DNA of 64,000 nucleotides from Serpula lacrymans var. lacrymans S7.9 (Eukaryota > Basidiomycota > Agaricomycetes > Boletales > Serpulaceae): NCBI RefSeq assembly GCF_000218685.1, contig NW_006763296.1, positions 1,260,907 to 1,324,906 of the forward strand. Reading direction: 5' to 3'. A program made the position numbers and the translations under genes. The notes under the pieces are model-generated. The model did no database searches. It was not told the DNA's origin and saw only the letters and a program-made list of their open reading frames with translations. This document shows positions 42,603-54,888 of the stretch, one piece after another (position 1 is the first letter of the stretch; each line of letters opens with the position of its first letter).

Positions 42603-43547
42603 CTAAAACAAGGAATTGATTATGCCACTGCCAACAGCGGAACCTGTTATAGAAAATAATGAACAGGCGGTGCAAATGATGAGCGAACGTAACATACCAG
42701 CACCAAATCCAACACCACCAGCAGCCGATTGTGCCATCTTCATATTGATTAGACTCAGAAAATATGTTGAAAAGTGCACCTCCCCGCACTTACGGTGTTA
42801 CCTAGTCCACCAAACCTACTCTTCTTGGGAGGTTCTTGCTGTGGTGCAGGTTCGATGGCATTGAGAGGTGCCGTCGGAGCCATATATGGGTTATATGCTG
42901 TGGGTTGGGGGGCAGCTGGTGGAGGTTGATAGCCATAATACCCGCTCGGAGGAGGACCAGATGGCGGAGCGTAAGAAGGAGGACCGGAAGGAGCAGGTGA
43001 AGAGTACTTTGGCTGGTAAGGAGAAGCTGATCGGGGAACCTCAGGGAAGGCAGGAGGCGGTGGAGCAGTGTTTTTCATTTTCTCCACGTAGTTAGAAGGG
43101 AACAGTCCTTGCTTGCCGTTGTGTCGACCAGTCCACCAATCTGTATTTGTTTCAGCGACGATTTCAATGACGTCTCCAGCCTTGAACATCAGATCATCTG
43201 GGTCCTGTTAACGGAGGTTGAGATGATAGCATGATAGTAGGCCAAAAGAGGTGACACACTTCACTTTCCCAGTCCCATATCGCTCGAGCTTCTGCCTTGC
43301 GTTGAGTAGGAGACGGCACACGGCGACCCAGGTTACGGTTGGGTGCTGGTGCTGGGAGGAGAGACATAGTTTGTGCCTTATCTGTCAAAGCTGCCACTGA
43401 CGAGGTAGTAGGCAACTTGAAAAGGATTTCTCTGCCTGCCGACTCCGATATATGTTTCTGTGCCATTAGGAATTCAATATTCTGCCTCGTTTGAGAGACA
43501 ATATAGTCGAGAACGGCGGATGTATCATTTTGAGAGTTGAAGGCCAT
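42603..43547 (-). CDS. SH3-domain protein, Lsb1/Pin3-like (paralogue 1)
   Basis: Yeast Lsb1 and Lsb2/Pin3 bind the actin nucleator Las17 (WASP) through an SH3 domain and act at cortical actin patches. The N-terminal helical part (LDYIVSQTRQNIEFLMAQKH, ending in ILFKLP) is followed by the SH3 fold ARAIWDWESEDPDDLMF, GDVIEIVAETNTDWWTG and QGLFPSNYVEKM. A Pro/Tyr-rich linker with PPPSGYYGYQPPP comes next. The C-terminal Gly-rich motif MAQSAAGGVGFGAG is completed over two introns by SAVGSGIINSLF. The gene is divergent from Nup159 with a 256-bp shared promoter. A second member of the family lies at 50871-51774 with the same exon layout. Confidence 0.88.
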
Positions 43548-43803
43548 TTGGACGAAGTATCTATGGAGAATATAGAGAAAGAGAAACGGTTGAAGCGCAG
43601 TTAGGGCTAGTATTTATTGGAACTGGTATTGCAGTGCAGCGCTGGGATGAATCTCGGCTTCACGGCTCCAAACTCGCTTTTGGCAGTTGTGGCGCGAAAC
43701 GCGAGCTGCTCATTCACGTCCAACCGTCAGTTATCCTCATTCCATCCTTTTCTGTTGTTCTCACTTTCACTTCGTGCTGTCGAACACGACAACCGGAAAA
43801 GAC
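43548..43803. promoter_or_regulatory. Divergent promoter of SH3 paralogue 1 and Nup159
   Basis: The 256-bp spacer between two outward-facing start codons shows no TATA box or recognised operator. Confidence 0.4.
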
Positions 43804-46800
43804 ATGAATGTCAGCCAGCTCCAACCGTCCGTAGCACCTCCACTCCATACAACTTCAGGCGAAGCTTCAGAAAAGGATGCAGACGTACGCATATCATTTG
43901 GTTATAATAACCTCTCTCTAACTTGTCAAACAGTTCCTTGCTCTCCGCCTTTTGAATAAGCGCGCACGGGTCAGACTTTCCCCAGAGCCCATTGATCTGA
44001 CGCCTTTACCGGGCAAAGGTCATTTGTTCACTGTAGCAAATTCACGAGGCTGGTTCGCAGCAATCATTAGAGATTCAACATCCGGAGCTTGTACGTGTCA
44101 AAGACATACAGAATGTCCTGCCATTCTTAAAACAAATACCCTCAGCCCTGATTCTTTCCCCTCTCGCTGATCTGCGAAATGCATTCTCGGCTGCCACCGC
44201 AGAAAATGATCAAGCAGTGTTCAGCCCACAGAGAAAGGTTCCTCTGGATACTGCCTGCCCGAACATGATCAGCTTCGCGTCTCGCGATAGTCGGCTTTTG
44301 ATTGGACTCACCCAAGGCTCGATTCTAGTGTTTAACACAGATGACATATTCTCTGCAGGAGAAGGACCAATCAGTCCACTACACAACTTTCCATCTACTT
44401 CATCTTCTGCGCCTGCGTCTGTATTGCCTAACCCGAGCGACCTGCCAGAGTTGGTTGCTGTTTTATGGGAACCTAGTAACAATTCAACAGCATTGCTAGT
44501 GGAAGTTTTGGATGTTCGAAATATGCAATCGGTTGGCGGTTGGCAAAGTGGTAACTCCCCAGATACGACTCCCACTTCTTGTACGCTTTCCTCACCGACC
44601 CGTTGGATCTCAGCTGACTTCTTTCACAAGTATCATGGTCTCCAAAGGGGAAACAGCTAGCAATCGGGCTTCAGAGTGGAAATATTCTTACCTTCAGTCC
44701 AACTTTGACGTCTTCTCCCAAGTCTATCATTCCACGACCTCCGTCAGCCAGTAATTTCAGTGTTATTTCAAATACATGGCTAGCCAATCCCTCATTTCAT
44801 GCAATATATGCACCTCAGGGTCCACCGAATGTTGAAGCTGAGCAATCACATTTTATAGTTTCTTCAGATTCTAAAGCCAGCACCGCACACGACGTCAAAT
44901 TGAATGACCCTTATATGCCGTTTCCTGGCCTGCGCCCGCCGGGTGCTTTTCTGCTAGTTTTAAAGAACTGGGATCCCGCCAGGATTTTGTTATTCATAGG
45001 CAATAGCTGTTCTTCGGATATTGGCGCCATTGGTAACATCGCCGACGAAACTGGAGAAGCCTGGTGTAATCTATCCCTCGAAGAAACGTCCACGCCAAGC
45101 TTGCCCTTAGACAAAGATATGAACGATACCGTGCTCATTGGACTAGAGCTGGACTTGACCTGCAGATCATCCTATCGTCATACTAATGCCTCGGGGGAAG
45201 GTGTTGATTTACCACCTCCGCCTGTAATGTATGCGTATGCAAGCGATGGTACCCTCATAGGATGGAATATACTTAATGTTCGCGGGACTCCTTATCCTGG
45301 AATGATCACTGACAATGCTCCCAGCATTGCCATATCAGCTGTCGCTCCTACCCCCAAGCCTCAGGTCACTGCAACCCCCCAAACTTATATTAGCCCCACC
45401 GTGGCTCCTTCTACTTTTGGACAACCTTCTTCGTTCGGCCAAACTCCAGCTTCCAGTAATTCTTCCATATCAACGTTTGGTCAACAACCGGTTTCGGCCT
45501 TTGGTCAGCAGCCTGTTTCAGCATTTGGGCAGTCCTTGTTTGGCCAAGCCAATCCAGCCTTCAATAAACAATCTTTTGGCACGTCCGTATTTGGACAGCA
45601 GAGTTCGCCATTTGGCCAGTCTAGTCAGAGCGGTTTTGGAACTACCACTTCTGCTGGAGGATTTGGCGCATTTAGCTCAGCTGCACTAGCTAAATTTGGC
45701 CAGGCTGGCTTTGGGTTTGGAAAAATTTCAACGGAAAACAGCACACCTGCAGAAGACAACAATATGGCTTCTGATGACACTCCGCCATTTGGTGGCTTGT
45801 CGCTCGGAGACTCGTCCTCTCAACCGGAGAAACCCAAGTCCGCCTTTGGGTCTACATTTGGACATGCCAGCACGAACCCAAGTCCCCCGACCATTGAAAG
45901 TGGTACTGCAGGTAACGAGTCTTCATTCGGATTTGGGTCTGGCTTCATCAAACCTGCTACTGGCTTTGGAGCATTTGGAAATGTAGGCTCTACGAATGCT
46001 TTTGGTTCTGCCTCATCGGCATCTGCATCCGAGTCCTCAAAGCCTGAGTCAGGATCTGGAAAGGGTGGGCTTGGCTCTGGAGCATCCACTGGGTTTGGGC
46101 AATCAGGTTTCAATCAGTCGTCATTTGGTCAGTCGTCGTTTGGGAAATCAAGTTTTGGACAGACGAGCTTTGGACCGCCAGGGTTCGGTCAGAAGGAAAC
46201 GTCAGCTTTCGGTAAAACTGCCTTTGGTGCGGTTGCCCCAGCTTCTCCTGTGGTTCATTCCCAGCCCGTGAGTGGTGGGTTTGGTAGCTTTGCATCGGGC
46301 AGGCCTACAACGTTCGGATCCGCTTTACAACAAACCGCTCCAACCAAACCTGCTTGGGCATCGGACGATGGAACAGCAAAGCCCATCTCGGAACCGTTCA
46401 AGCCCGTATTTGAAGAGAGCAAGAGTGACACAACTGGTGATAAACCTGCATTGGCCTCAGGGACAGCACCGCAAATGGAAACCACAAGCACAAATGATAG
46501 AGAAATGAATTTTGGCCAGAACCTTACTACTACTACCACTACTCCTGCTTCTGTATTCACCTCGAGTAGTGCATCCCTCCGAAATCCGTCTCCCTCTCAG
46601 GTAGAAAGCAGGTCTCCATCACCTGTGGAAGCGAAGGATGAGACACCGAATATTACCACCCCTTTCAAAAGTAGCTCTCCGTCTCCTGCTGCGGGGGCAT
46701 TTGGCCAGCTCCAGACCTCTCCATCACCTTTTTACCGGCCAGCGACAGGATTCGGATTTGGAGGCGAACCCGCAAAAAATTCACCTTTCTTTAACCCACC

Positions 46801-49673
46801 TAAACAACCAGAAAGTAAGCCAGTGTCGGTTTTTACGACGGCAGCTACTACACCAACCTCTACCCCTCCTAAGTCCGGTGCCGGGACACCCACCTTTGGT
46901 ATGTCGTCTATGATTGGCAGTGCTGTGAAGCCTGCTACGCCTTCTACTCCATCACCGGCAACCACAGCGTTCACCACCCCCGCATCTGGAGCCTTCAGTG
47001 CTTTTGCCAAATCAGGTGGTTTCAGTGCTTTCACTGGCGGCGCAAAATCGTTCGGCGAACTTCTTCGTACTGGAGGAGATGATGTAAAAGATTCTTCGAA
47101 AGAACGGGCATCAGTGGTGGAACTGTCTGAAAGGGAAGATGGCGACCCGAAGCCTGCGCCCCCCATCATACCTCAGCGCGGGAAACCAACACCAACAGTC
47201 ACCCCTCAATCTTTAGATACAGGTGCATCATCCGAAGAGAGTTATCCATCGCCAACAGATGATTCGGGGAGTAAAGAAACAGTCAAAGAGGGAAAAGAGC
47301 AGGAATCTATCTCGCAGAAGTCGTCTTTGGCTTCTATACCTTCCTCTGCGGATTCTTTTGTCGAGGTCAATGCATCCTCCGATGAGTGTGAGGGTCAGGA
47401 CGGGGAACTGTCAGAAGAAGGCGAATTGGAAGACGACACTAAATCATTCATCTCCGAGAGTGTGTCTGAGTCGGAGGACGATGAACTACCCGAAGAGGAA
47501 TCTGATGAGAGCGAAACAGAACAACCTGCTGTCACAAAAAATGGTGCATTTCCATCAACACCGCAGTCGAATCAGCGGTCGCCATCCACTACTCCAAAAA
47601 ATGAGCCGCCTACTATTGCTCTGCCTACTTCACCGTCTCCTTCCCCTATAACTTCTGGTCTTGGCGGCGGTAAGCTTCCGATGCCCTTGAGAGAGACCAG
47701 TACTACCCCTCCAGGATCACCTTCAAAGGAAGCCTCTACTGTCTTGCCCACCCCTTCTGCACCGCCCACGCAATCTACGCCAACCACTTCAGCGTTTGGA
47801 CTTCCGTTTCGACCAAGCACCCGCCCTGCTCGAAGTTCCCCCTTGGCTAGCGTGCCTCTTACCGGTGACAATGAGGAAGTAGAGCCCAAGCCAATTCTTA
47901 CCGCTTCTAAATCTGCCCCCTCTACGGCAACTCTTCATCCCGCTCCAGCCAAATTACCTTTTGGCCAGTTTACTCCTCCTGTAAAGTCGGAAGAACCTGA
48001 TGCCACTTCAGCTTTACGTCCTAAAACGCCGCCTTTGCTTTCTGCTTTCGGTATACCAGCAAGTAAACCGCCAGCGCCTTTCAATATAGCACCGACCTCT
48101 CTACAGGTGGCGCCTCCCCAGTTCGGCCTTCCAAAAGCGCCCTCGCTTTCTCCGAGCAGTACTCCACCTAGTCTATTTGGAACGAAACCAAAGTTAACCG
48201 AGACAATGCCTACAACTCCCAGAGTTTTTGGGAGTCAAGTAAAGGCACCTGTGACTACATCGGTATCTATTCCCGAACCGCAACTAGAGCAAGGAATGCA
48301 GACCGAGTGTGCCTACCTTTTTTCAAGCTTGGCAAAAGAACTAGAAAACGTGCGAGTTTCTCTTATCTCTGTTTCTTGTATGCGCTTATAAAACCCAATT
48401 CACAGCTACGAGTTCTTGCAGAGGAGGCTGGCAAGAAAAAAGAAGAATTAAGGAAGCGGTCCAATCATTCTTTCACCAAAACTGATTTAGTGGACCCCCA
48501 GAAATGGACAATGGGTGATGTTCAGCAGTACGGTCGTGTACTCGCCCAGTTGCAGGACGACGTCAAAAACATAAAAGACCAGCGAATATTACTGAAAAGG
48601 ACTTTGCGAGAGCTTGAGAGTAATATGTTGAAGGGTAGGTTATAAATACCGATGAAAGACCCCTGTCACTAAAATATTCCTTCAGCGGGTACTAGGAAGG
48701 AAGAAATTGTTCGCTTCAATCGGGCCAAGACAGATGAAGAGTTTGCTAAGATGCTGAAAGTACGAACACTAGGACCCGAACATCTTGAAGCTCAGAGTCA
48801 ACTACGAAGAGACATTCAAGTTCGTCGTTGATTGGGATCCACCACAGCAGAAACTGACTACCTTTCAGGTGGTTCGTGACCGTGTACAGAAGCTTGAGGA
48901 TAATCTGCAAGGATGTAAAACAAAGCTTTCACAGTTTCAAATCGGAAAGCCAGGGCTCAGGTCAGTGATGCAATTCAGATGTTCCAAGCATGTGCAGCTC
49001 ACAGCTGTTAATTAGAGCACCTTCATTGGATACAGTCAATCGCACGTTCCGCAACATCAACTTGGCCATCAACCAGCAGACCGAAGATATCTCCAAACTG
49101 GCTGCGAGGATGAGCAAACTTGACATGTCCTCTCTGCAGGTCTCAATTACCCGGGATAAACGACTTGGAGAATCTACGGCAAAGCGTCCCATCAATGTTA
49201 CCCCTCATGTCGCTGTTACAACTGCAGCTGCGTTAAATGCTGAGCGGTCAGCACAGAAGCTCAAGCGTGCATTGTTGGAGGCAAGAAGTGAGCCGTTATT
49301 GAACACGTCAGTGGCCAAGATGCCTGCGCCTACTTTTTTCCATACACCTCAGAAGGCAGTCAAGATGGAACCTCAGACTCCTCCTTCTCTGTTCTCGTTG
49401 CCTACCACGCCGGTAGCTCTAAGTCTTCCATCCGCCTTGTCGCCTTGGCCGAGCTCACCCTCGGAAGATGATTCAACTTCTTCACACCTGATGACCTCGT
49501 CGCGGCATCGAACTGGGAGTGGTGTCAAACATCACCAAAAGCCTGTTCAGCTGAAGAAAAGCCCAAATCCTGGCGGACCGTCTTCGCCAGTAACATTCGA
49601 CTGGGGTCCAGTACCAAGTATTGTTCCTATGAAAACACTTTCGGCGGATGTTAGACAGAAGAATCCCAAGTGA
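43804..49673 (+). CDS. NUP159: Nucleoporin Nup159/Nup214
   Basis: This is the cytoplasmic-face FG nucleoporin that recruits the DEAD-box protein Dbp5 for mRNA export. The N-terminal seven-bladed propeller is spread over several exons (LRLLNKRARVRLSPEP, LPGKGHLFTVANSRGWFAA, DSRLLIGLTQGSILVFN, LPELVAVLWEPSNN, GNILTFSPTL). From about 45,410 to 46,300 there is a dense FG-repeat region (many SFGQ, AFGQ, GFG units). Ser/Pro/Thr-rich sequence with further FG motifs and an acidic patch (47,380-47,530) follow. The C-terminal coiled coil (TDLVDPQKWTMGDVQQYG, APSLDTVNRTFRNINLAIN) matches the Nup82/Nup88-binding part. The large exon alone is 1,228 codons. The end is VRQKNPK. Antisense frames over the FG region are composition shadows. 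Confidence 0.93.
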
Positions 49674-49798
49674 CTGTAGCACTAGCACTTGTTTGTGTGA
49701 TATCTAAAATGAAGGCGATGGCGATGATAGACAGATTACATTGGTTATAATACGTTTACATTGGGTACTTTTGTCTTCTATTTCATCACAATATGCAT

Positions 49799-50700
49799 CT
49801 ATTCTTTCGTCTCTGGATCGTCTGAGTGTTGTTCATCAGCTACATCGTTTCCATTCACACCGTTTGACTGTTGAGAGCGATCGAACGGATTGTATATGAT
49901 TGACTCTAGATGATCGAGAGCTGCCTAAAGAGAGGGATAAAGAACAAAAGGAGGGTGTCTAGTATGGTGCATAGCGACTATCGTTCAAGAAATTGCTGCG
50001 CACCCTCCCAACCTCACTGAGTTCCTGGTCTTCATCACCTGTGAAAGTGTCGAAGGCAGAATCGCCCGTGGCGATGAAGGCATCGTCCATATCTTCGTCG
50101 TCTGACATGTTTGGGTCTGGGTGAAGTGATGCACAAAGAGACATTGCCTCAAATATATTATCAACTATGGAAGTAGACGTAAGAAGATGGTGAAGAGGCT
50201 GATGAAGGACTCAAAACGTACGTGAGGCGGCATGATTTTGAGGGACGATGTTGAGCTCTCTCATGTCGAACATGTCATCCTGGTCGGGTGGTACATCTGC
50301 TGCGGTGGGAGAGGCTTCGTCGAGCTGACAATAGATGGATGGACGCGATTGTGCACGAGATATAGCGTGAAGGGTTATCGCGGGATATTCGATCTGGAAA
50401 CCTCGACCTGTGGAAGACATGAAGACAAGAGCACTGCGAGGGTATGTGATAAGAATGTGTTCTGGTCCCAAGCGAAGCCAGTTGAACATACCTCTCGAGA
50501 ACGTAGAGCGATCCTTGTGTGCTATCCTGTTCAGAAAAACCGTCGAGTGGAGGGGCGAGGGAGACGGCGACATTGTCCTCCTTGTGTCGCAGAACGGGGG
50601 GGATGTCGCTGAAGGATGCGGGGGTGGATGCGACGAGCTCTCTGTGTGCGTCTGGGGAGACAAAGGCGGGGAGAGCAGCGATGAGCGTAGCTGAAGGCAT
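49799..50700 (-). CDS. pICln/Lot5-type methylosome subunit
   Basis: pICln is the PH-like chaperone that holds Sm proteins for the PRMT5 methylosome during snRNP assembly. The start MPSATLIAALPAFVSPD precedes the typical GSLYVLE, ALVFMSSTGRGFQIEYP and ITLHAISR strands. An acidic region follows (LDEASPTAADVPPDQDDMFD and NMSDDEDMDDAF) with RVRSNFLNDSRYAPY at the end. A TAG follows RYAPY (stop near 49959). Sequence with clear coding character (AALDHLESIIYNPFD) lies further down behind a TTTAG acceptor. It is joined here on the assumption of one more intron; if not, the CDS ends at 49959. It is divergent from SH3 paralogue 2, with 170 bp between them. Confidence 0.8.
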
Positions 50701-50870
50701 CGCAGTGGAAAGCAAAGAGAGGAGAGAAAGATAAGTCCCGATTTGGACTTATCATTTCGGATAACATAATGTGCTCCGTGCCTGGTGAATTAGACGCCGA
50801 TCACCATGTTTACAGTTATAAGCAACATGGATCCAATACTTTCAATCATTTCTTGCTCTCCTTGCCCACC

Positions 50871-51774
50871 ATGGCCACAGATGCCCAATCTGCTGCTTTC
50901 CTTGCCCACATTGCCTCCCAAATGCAGCTCAATATCGCCTTCCTCGAGTCCCAGAACTACATTTCTTCAGACGATGCCGCCGCAATGAACTCTATCATGT
51001 CTAAATTACCAGTCTCGGTATCCAGCCACTCAGTCGTCAGACAGTATAACATCCAAGTCATGCCTACAGCTGTCGTGCACTCTTCCTCTGCACCAAAAAC
51101 TGTCACTTCAGCCCGTTCCGTTCCTCCCGCTCCAGCGCGTCAAACAGTTTATGCACGCGCAATGTGGGCTTATAACGAAGATGGCTCGGTACGAATATCC
51201 TTCCTGACTCGTCCAAACCTGTTCTCATTCGGTCACCCTGTAGGAATCAAATGACCTGTCATTCTCCTCGGGTGAACTCATCGAAATCGTGTCAGAACAA
51301 AATGAAGACTGGTGGTTAGGCAGAGCGAGAGGCAAAGAAGCTCTCTTCCCATCAAATCATGTAGAGAAAGTCGATGCTTCAGCTCACACGCCGGCTTCCA
51401 TCCAACCAGCACCGGCAACCGAGCCAAGGACCACAAAAGTCTACAGGCCTTTCGGAGCCGCCCTACACGGCACAGATACCCCTCCGTCTGCCGCTGATGG
51501 CGTCAATTCTGTGGGATTGCAGCAAGCCTCAGGGCAAACGGAAAAGAAGAGCAAGTATGGAAAATTCGGAAACACGGTTAGTTTTCCCGAATTATTGCCC
51601 AGTTCCTCCAATTTAGCGCCGACACGCATTCTCTTAGATGGCACACTCAGCTGCAGGCGGTGTCGGTTTCGGCGCAGGTAGGTATCTTTGCAATTTCCGA
51701 CCGCTCATCAGACTCATTCTCGTTTTTGCGCAGGTGCCGCTATTGGTGGTGGTCTTGTCCGAGCTATCTTCTGA
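50871..51774 (+). CDS. SH3-domain protein, Lsb1/Pin3-like (paralogue 2)
   Basis: The layout equals that of paralogue 1. The N-terminal helices (FLAHIASQMQLNIAFLESQN) precede the SH3 fold ARAMWAYNEDGSNDLSFSSG, IEIVSEQNEDWWLGRARGK and ALFPSNHVEKV. A shorter linker follows (KVYRPFGAALHGTDTPP), then KYGKFGNTMAHSAAGGVGFG and, over the last intron, GAAIGGGLVRAIF. Intron positions before MAHSAAGG and within the Gly-rich motif agree with paralogue 1. The Pro-rich linker of paralogue 1 is largely absent, so binding partners may differ. The role is inferred from yeast Lsb1/Lsb2. Confidence 0.88.
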
Positions 51775-52171
51775 TAAACCAAATCAGCTCTTGCAGGAAA
51801 TACTCGCAGCACGAGCCACGTTCCTCATTATTGGTATACTCAATCGCTCCCCTCCCACTTTAGCACGGTGTATTTTTCACCACCTACCTCTCCCAAGTTC
51901 TCAGTTTCTATCTGTGTATCCAGTTGTTTCTAGTGATTATATTTATGTTCCCTTGTGATTCTCTTGATTTTTGATAGCTTGGCCCTGTAACACATTTACT
52001 GAATCACCTCTGTAGATGGGCGATTTTTTTATTCAAAACAAAAAACAATGTACGTACTCTTGGCTACAGCGACTCAAAGTACAGAAGCATAAGATATACA
52101 TAATAATATGGCCTAAAGAGCCCAAATACAAGAGCGACGGGATCCAAGGAGAATTCATAGACGAGCCAAGA
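51775..52171. other. Convergent 3' spacer
   Basis: About 400 bp separate the stops of SH3 paralogue 2 and of the minus-strand proline-rich gene. The spacer presumably holds two 3' untranslated regions. No gene is visible. Confidence 0.5.
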
Positions 52172-54888
52172 TTACCGCTTGTTTTTTCTTTTCGCAGCGA
52201 TCGGTATAGATGAATGGTGATTACTCCTCCTAGATCGATACTCTTCTTCTTCACTTGCATTTTCGGCACCACGTACATAGCCCACGCCCATGAAAACCGG
52301 GGGACCCCCAGCACCTCCGTGTGCGAGGAAACCCTCACGCTTACTCCTCGTCCCAACACCAACCAATACGTCGTCATCGACATCATCACCTTCCATCGAC
52401 CGACTATAGGCGTCACACAACTCCTCCTCCAACGTTGGCTGTCGTTTGATCAGAGTGATAGAACTTTGTGATACATCACGACTCGAGTTTCCCCCAGGGT
52501 GACGCAAATTCTTTGGACGCACTTTTTTCTTTTCTTTGGATTTGCTTCTCTGTCGAATGATTGAAGCATCCTCAGGAGAAGAAAATGTCAAAGATAACGG
52601 ATCATCGTCATCGTCATAGTCACGCTCCTGAGGTCCATAATTAACAGCTCGGGGGGCCCTTGCCGGTGGACGAGGTTTACGGGGAGTAGGTGCAGGCATC
52701 GGAGATGTGGGAGGCCGTTTCTCAAACAACTCTTGCGCACGTTGCAGCTGTGGAGATGCGGGTAATGGCGTGGTAGTGCGTTCGGGCGACAAAGTAGTCC
52801 GCTCAGGTTCCATATCAACATCGATAGGATCTGTTTGGCTACCACTGGCAGTACTGATGTCCTCTGCTTGTAGACCTATCGCAGTGGAAGGAGTACCAGG
52901 AGGTGTGGAAGGAAGTCGATCGTCGAGGCTTGCTTCGCCCTCTCGATCTGCATCGTTATCAGAACACAGGGATGGCGTAGTGATGTCAGTTTCTGTTGTG
53001 GATACAGAAGGCCACGTTCGAATTGCGCCAGGAGGTTGCGCAGGTGGAGGGTATGATTGGGAGAACAGCATAGAAGTAGGAAAAGGTATCCTGGAAATGC
53101 GCATGTCAGGGTTTCCAGCCCCCGACGATGTAGACGCTAAAGATCCGCTATCCGATGAGCCCATCGAACGACGTTTGACAGCGACACCTGTTGGAGAACA
53201 GTGTGAGTGAATTGCCACGACTCACGAGGAAAAAATGACGTACGAAGTGCGTCCTGTAATTCTGAACCAGCTACAGCATCGATTTTCCGCTTTCCACCAG
53301 TTACTGTACCGACTTCTTTTCTGGAATTCAAGCTCTTTCGCAGGAGATCCTGCGATGCAGGCTTATTGATGCCAGAACCACCTGTACTTGCTCTCCTCTC
53401 AAGAGAGGACAGTTCTGGAGGCACACCACTATCGCTCACTTTCCTCAAACGCACCGTCTTCATCTCATTGAGAAAAGCAGCCATCTTATCGGACGATAGA
53501 TTAACTGTTGGTTGACCTTGACGCTTTGCACGGCCAAGCGAAGGGGCGTTGATTGGAGCCTCGGCTGGGGGTCCTGCCTGTCTCAAAGCTGCGCGTGCGC
53601 TAAGGAACATTGAACCTGCATCAGATATCGATCCTAGTTGCGTGGTGCTTATCCGTACAGGGAGTGGTGGTGGTAATGGTGGTGGCGGTGGGGGAGGAGC
53701 TGGCATAAGTGAGTGAGGATCTGGAGACGGTCGCACAATAGAACGCTTAGATAGCTGAGATGGATCTGAACTAAGTGACGTCCATATTTTCATATATAAG
53801 ATAGACCCCATACCTCTTCTTTCAGTCGCTTGACCTCGTCTTCCAGCATCTTAATCCTATCCTTGTCTTTCTTTCGCTCTTCTTCAGCTTCCTGATTGTT
53901 CTTGTCCCGTTCCCACCGTCGTTCGTGCTGCTGTTGCTCTTCTCGCGCTGCTACCAGCTCCCGTTCTTTGCCCCGTACCCTAATTTCTCCAGAGGTATCT
54001 GCCTCTGTGATCTCAACCGATCTAAGCTGCTGCTCTTTCCTATTGTGTGAAACAGACGATGGTACAAGATTCCTATTTCCTGGTTCCCTCTCCTTGCCTT
54101 TCCCCTTTGGCGATGATTTAGGGAGTAATATCGAAGGATCAGCTTCTTTTGGGCCTGCTTTGAATCGATTTATAGCTTCTCTGACTGACGGTGTTGCCCG
54201 CGGGCACAGCGGGGAGCTTGGAGGGTCTGTGGGTTCTGTATGAGGCACATGGCCGGGCCGCGAGGATGGCCCTGGCTCAAGATCATCCCGTGGTTGTTCC
54301 GCTATAGCAGATGTATATTTTTCTTTTGCTCGAACAGGAGGGCTCACGACGCCAGGAGCAAACCGTACGTGGCGACCCTCCTCATCGGAAAGGGAAGCAT
54401 TTGAGTCAGGTTCAACAGAGGGGGAGCGAGGAAAGAGAGAGCCAGGCATCGTCACGGACAATCTTCGCCGCAAAGCTTGTGGTAGGATAATGGGCGTAGG
54501 GGATCGTGACGATCGGTCACTTCCAGATAGTTCTACATTCCAACAAGTTGATGTCTGAACCCGCAAGGCGAAGAATATGGATGTACATACCTTCATCCTC
54601 ATGTTCTGACAAGATATGGTCGACCGCCCGTTTTGTTTTGGCTCCCTGAGTAGTATATTTTGGCCTTGAACGCGATATCGGACGAGGGGGCTTGGGGGGA
54701 GTGACACTTGCATTGATTTGTTTTCGCTCGCGATTTCGCTTCCCTCTATTCGCTGACACCCTATTCCTGCTCGAGGAAGGTTCCCTCTGGATTTGCCTTG
54801 CTTCGGACGAGACCGTGGACTGCGCTGGCTGGCTGATACGCAGATTTGACGGATTTGCCCCGCCTGGATCCTGTTGGGCACGCGTCAA
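52172..54888 (-). CDS. Proline-rich coiled-coil protein with WH2-like motif
   Basis: I do not recognise a named orthologue. The start is MTRAQQDPGGANPS. A basic, Ser/Pro-rich part has SRSRPKYTTQGAKTKR, then a phosphosite-like region (SDRSSRSPTPIILPQALRRR) and a strong charged coiled coil (53,820-53,990, RRWERDKNNQEAEEERKKD). After an intron comes a polyproline run (MPAPPPPPPPLPPPLPVR). Then KMAAFLNEMKTVRLRKV has the spacing and LRKV ending of an actin-binding WH2 motif. The C-terminal half is disordered and ends with a Lys/Arg-rich tail (AAKRKNKR). Polyproline plus WH2-like motif suggests an actin regulator of the verprolin or WASP-associated type. This is inference. Confidence 0.6.

Noticed and set aside
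45820..47169. Several antisense open frames over the Nup159 FG region
   Set aside because: FG-repeat and Ser/Pro-rich codons leave other frames open. No domain, start context or introns support them.
50275..50715. Longer pICln N-terminus starting at 50715
   Set aside because: The codon there is TTG, not ATG; the first ATG is at 50700.
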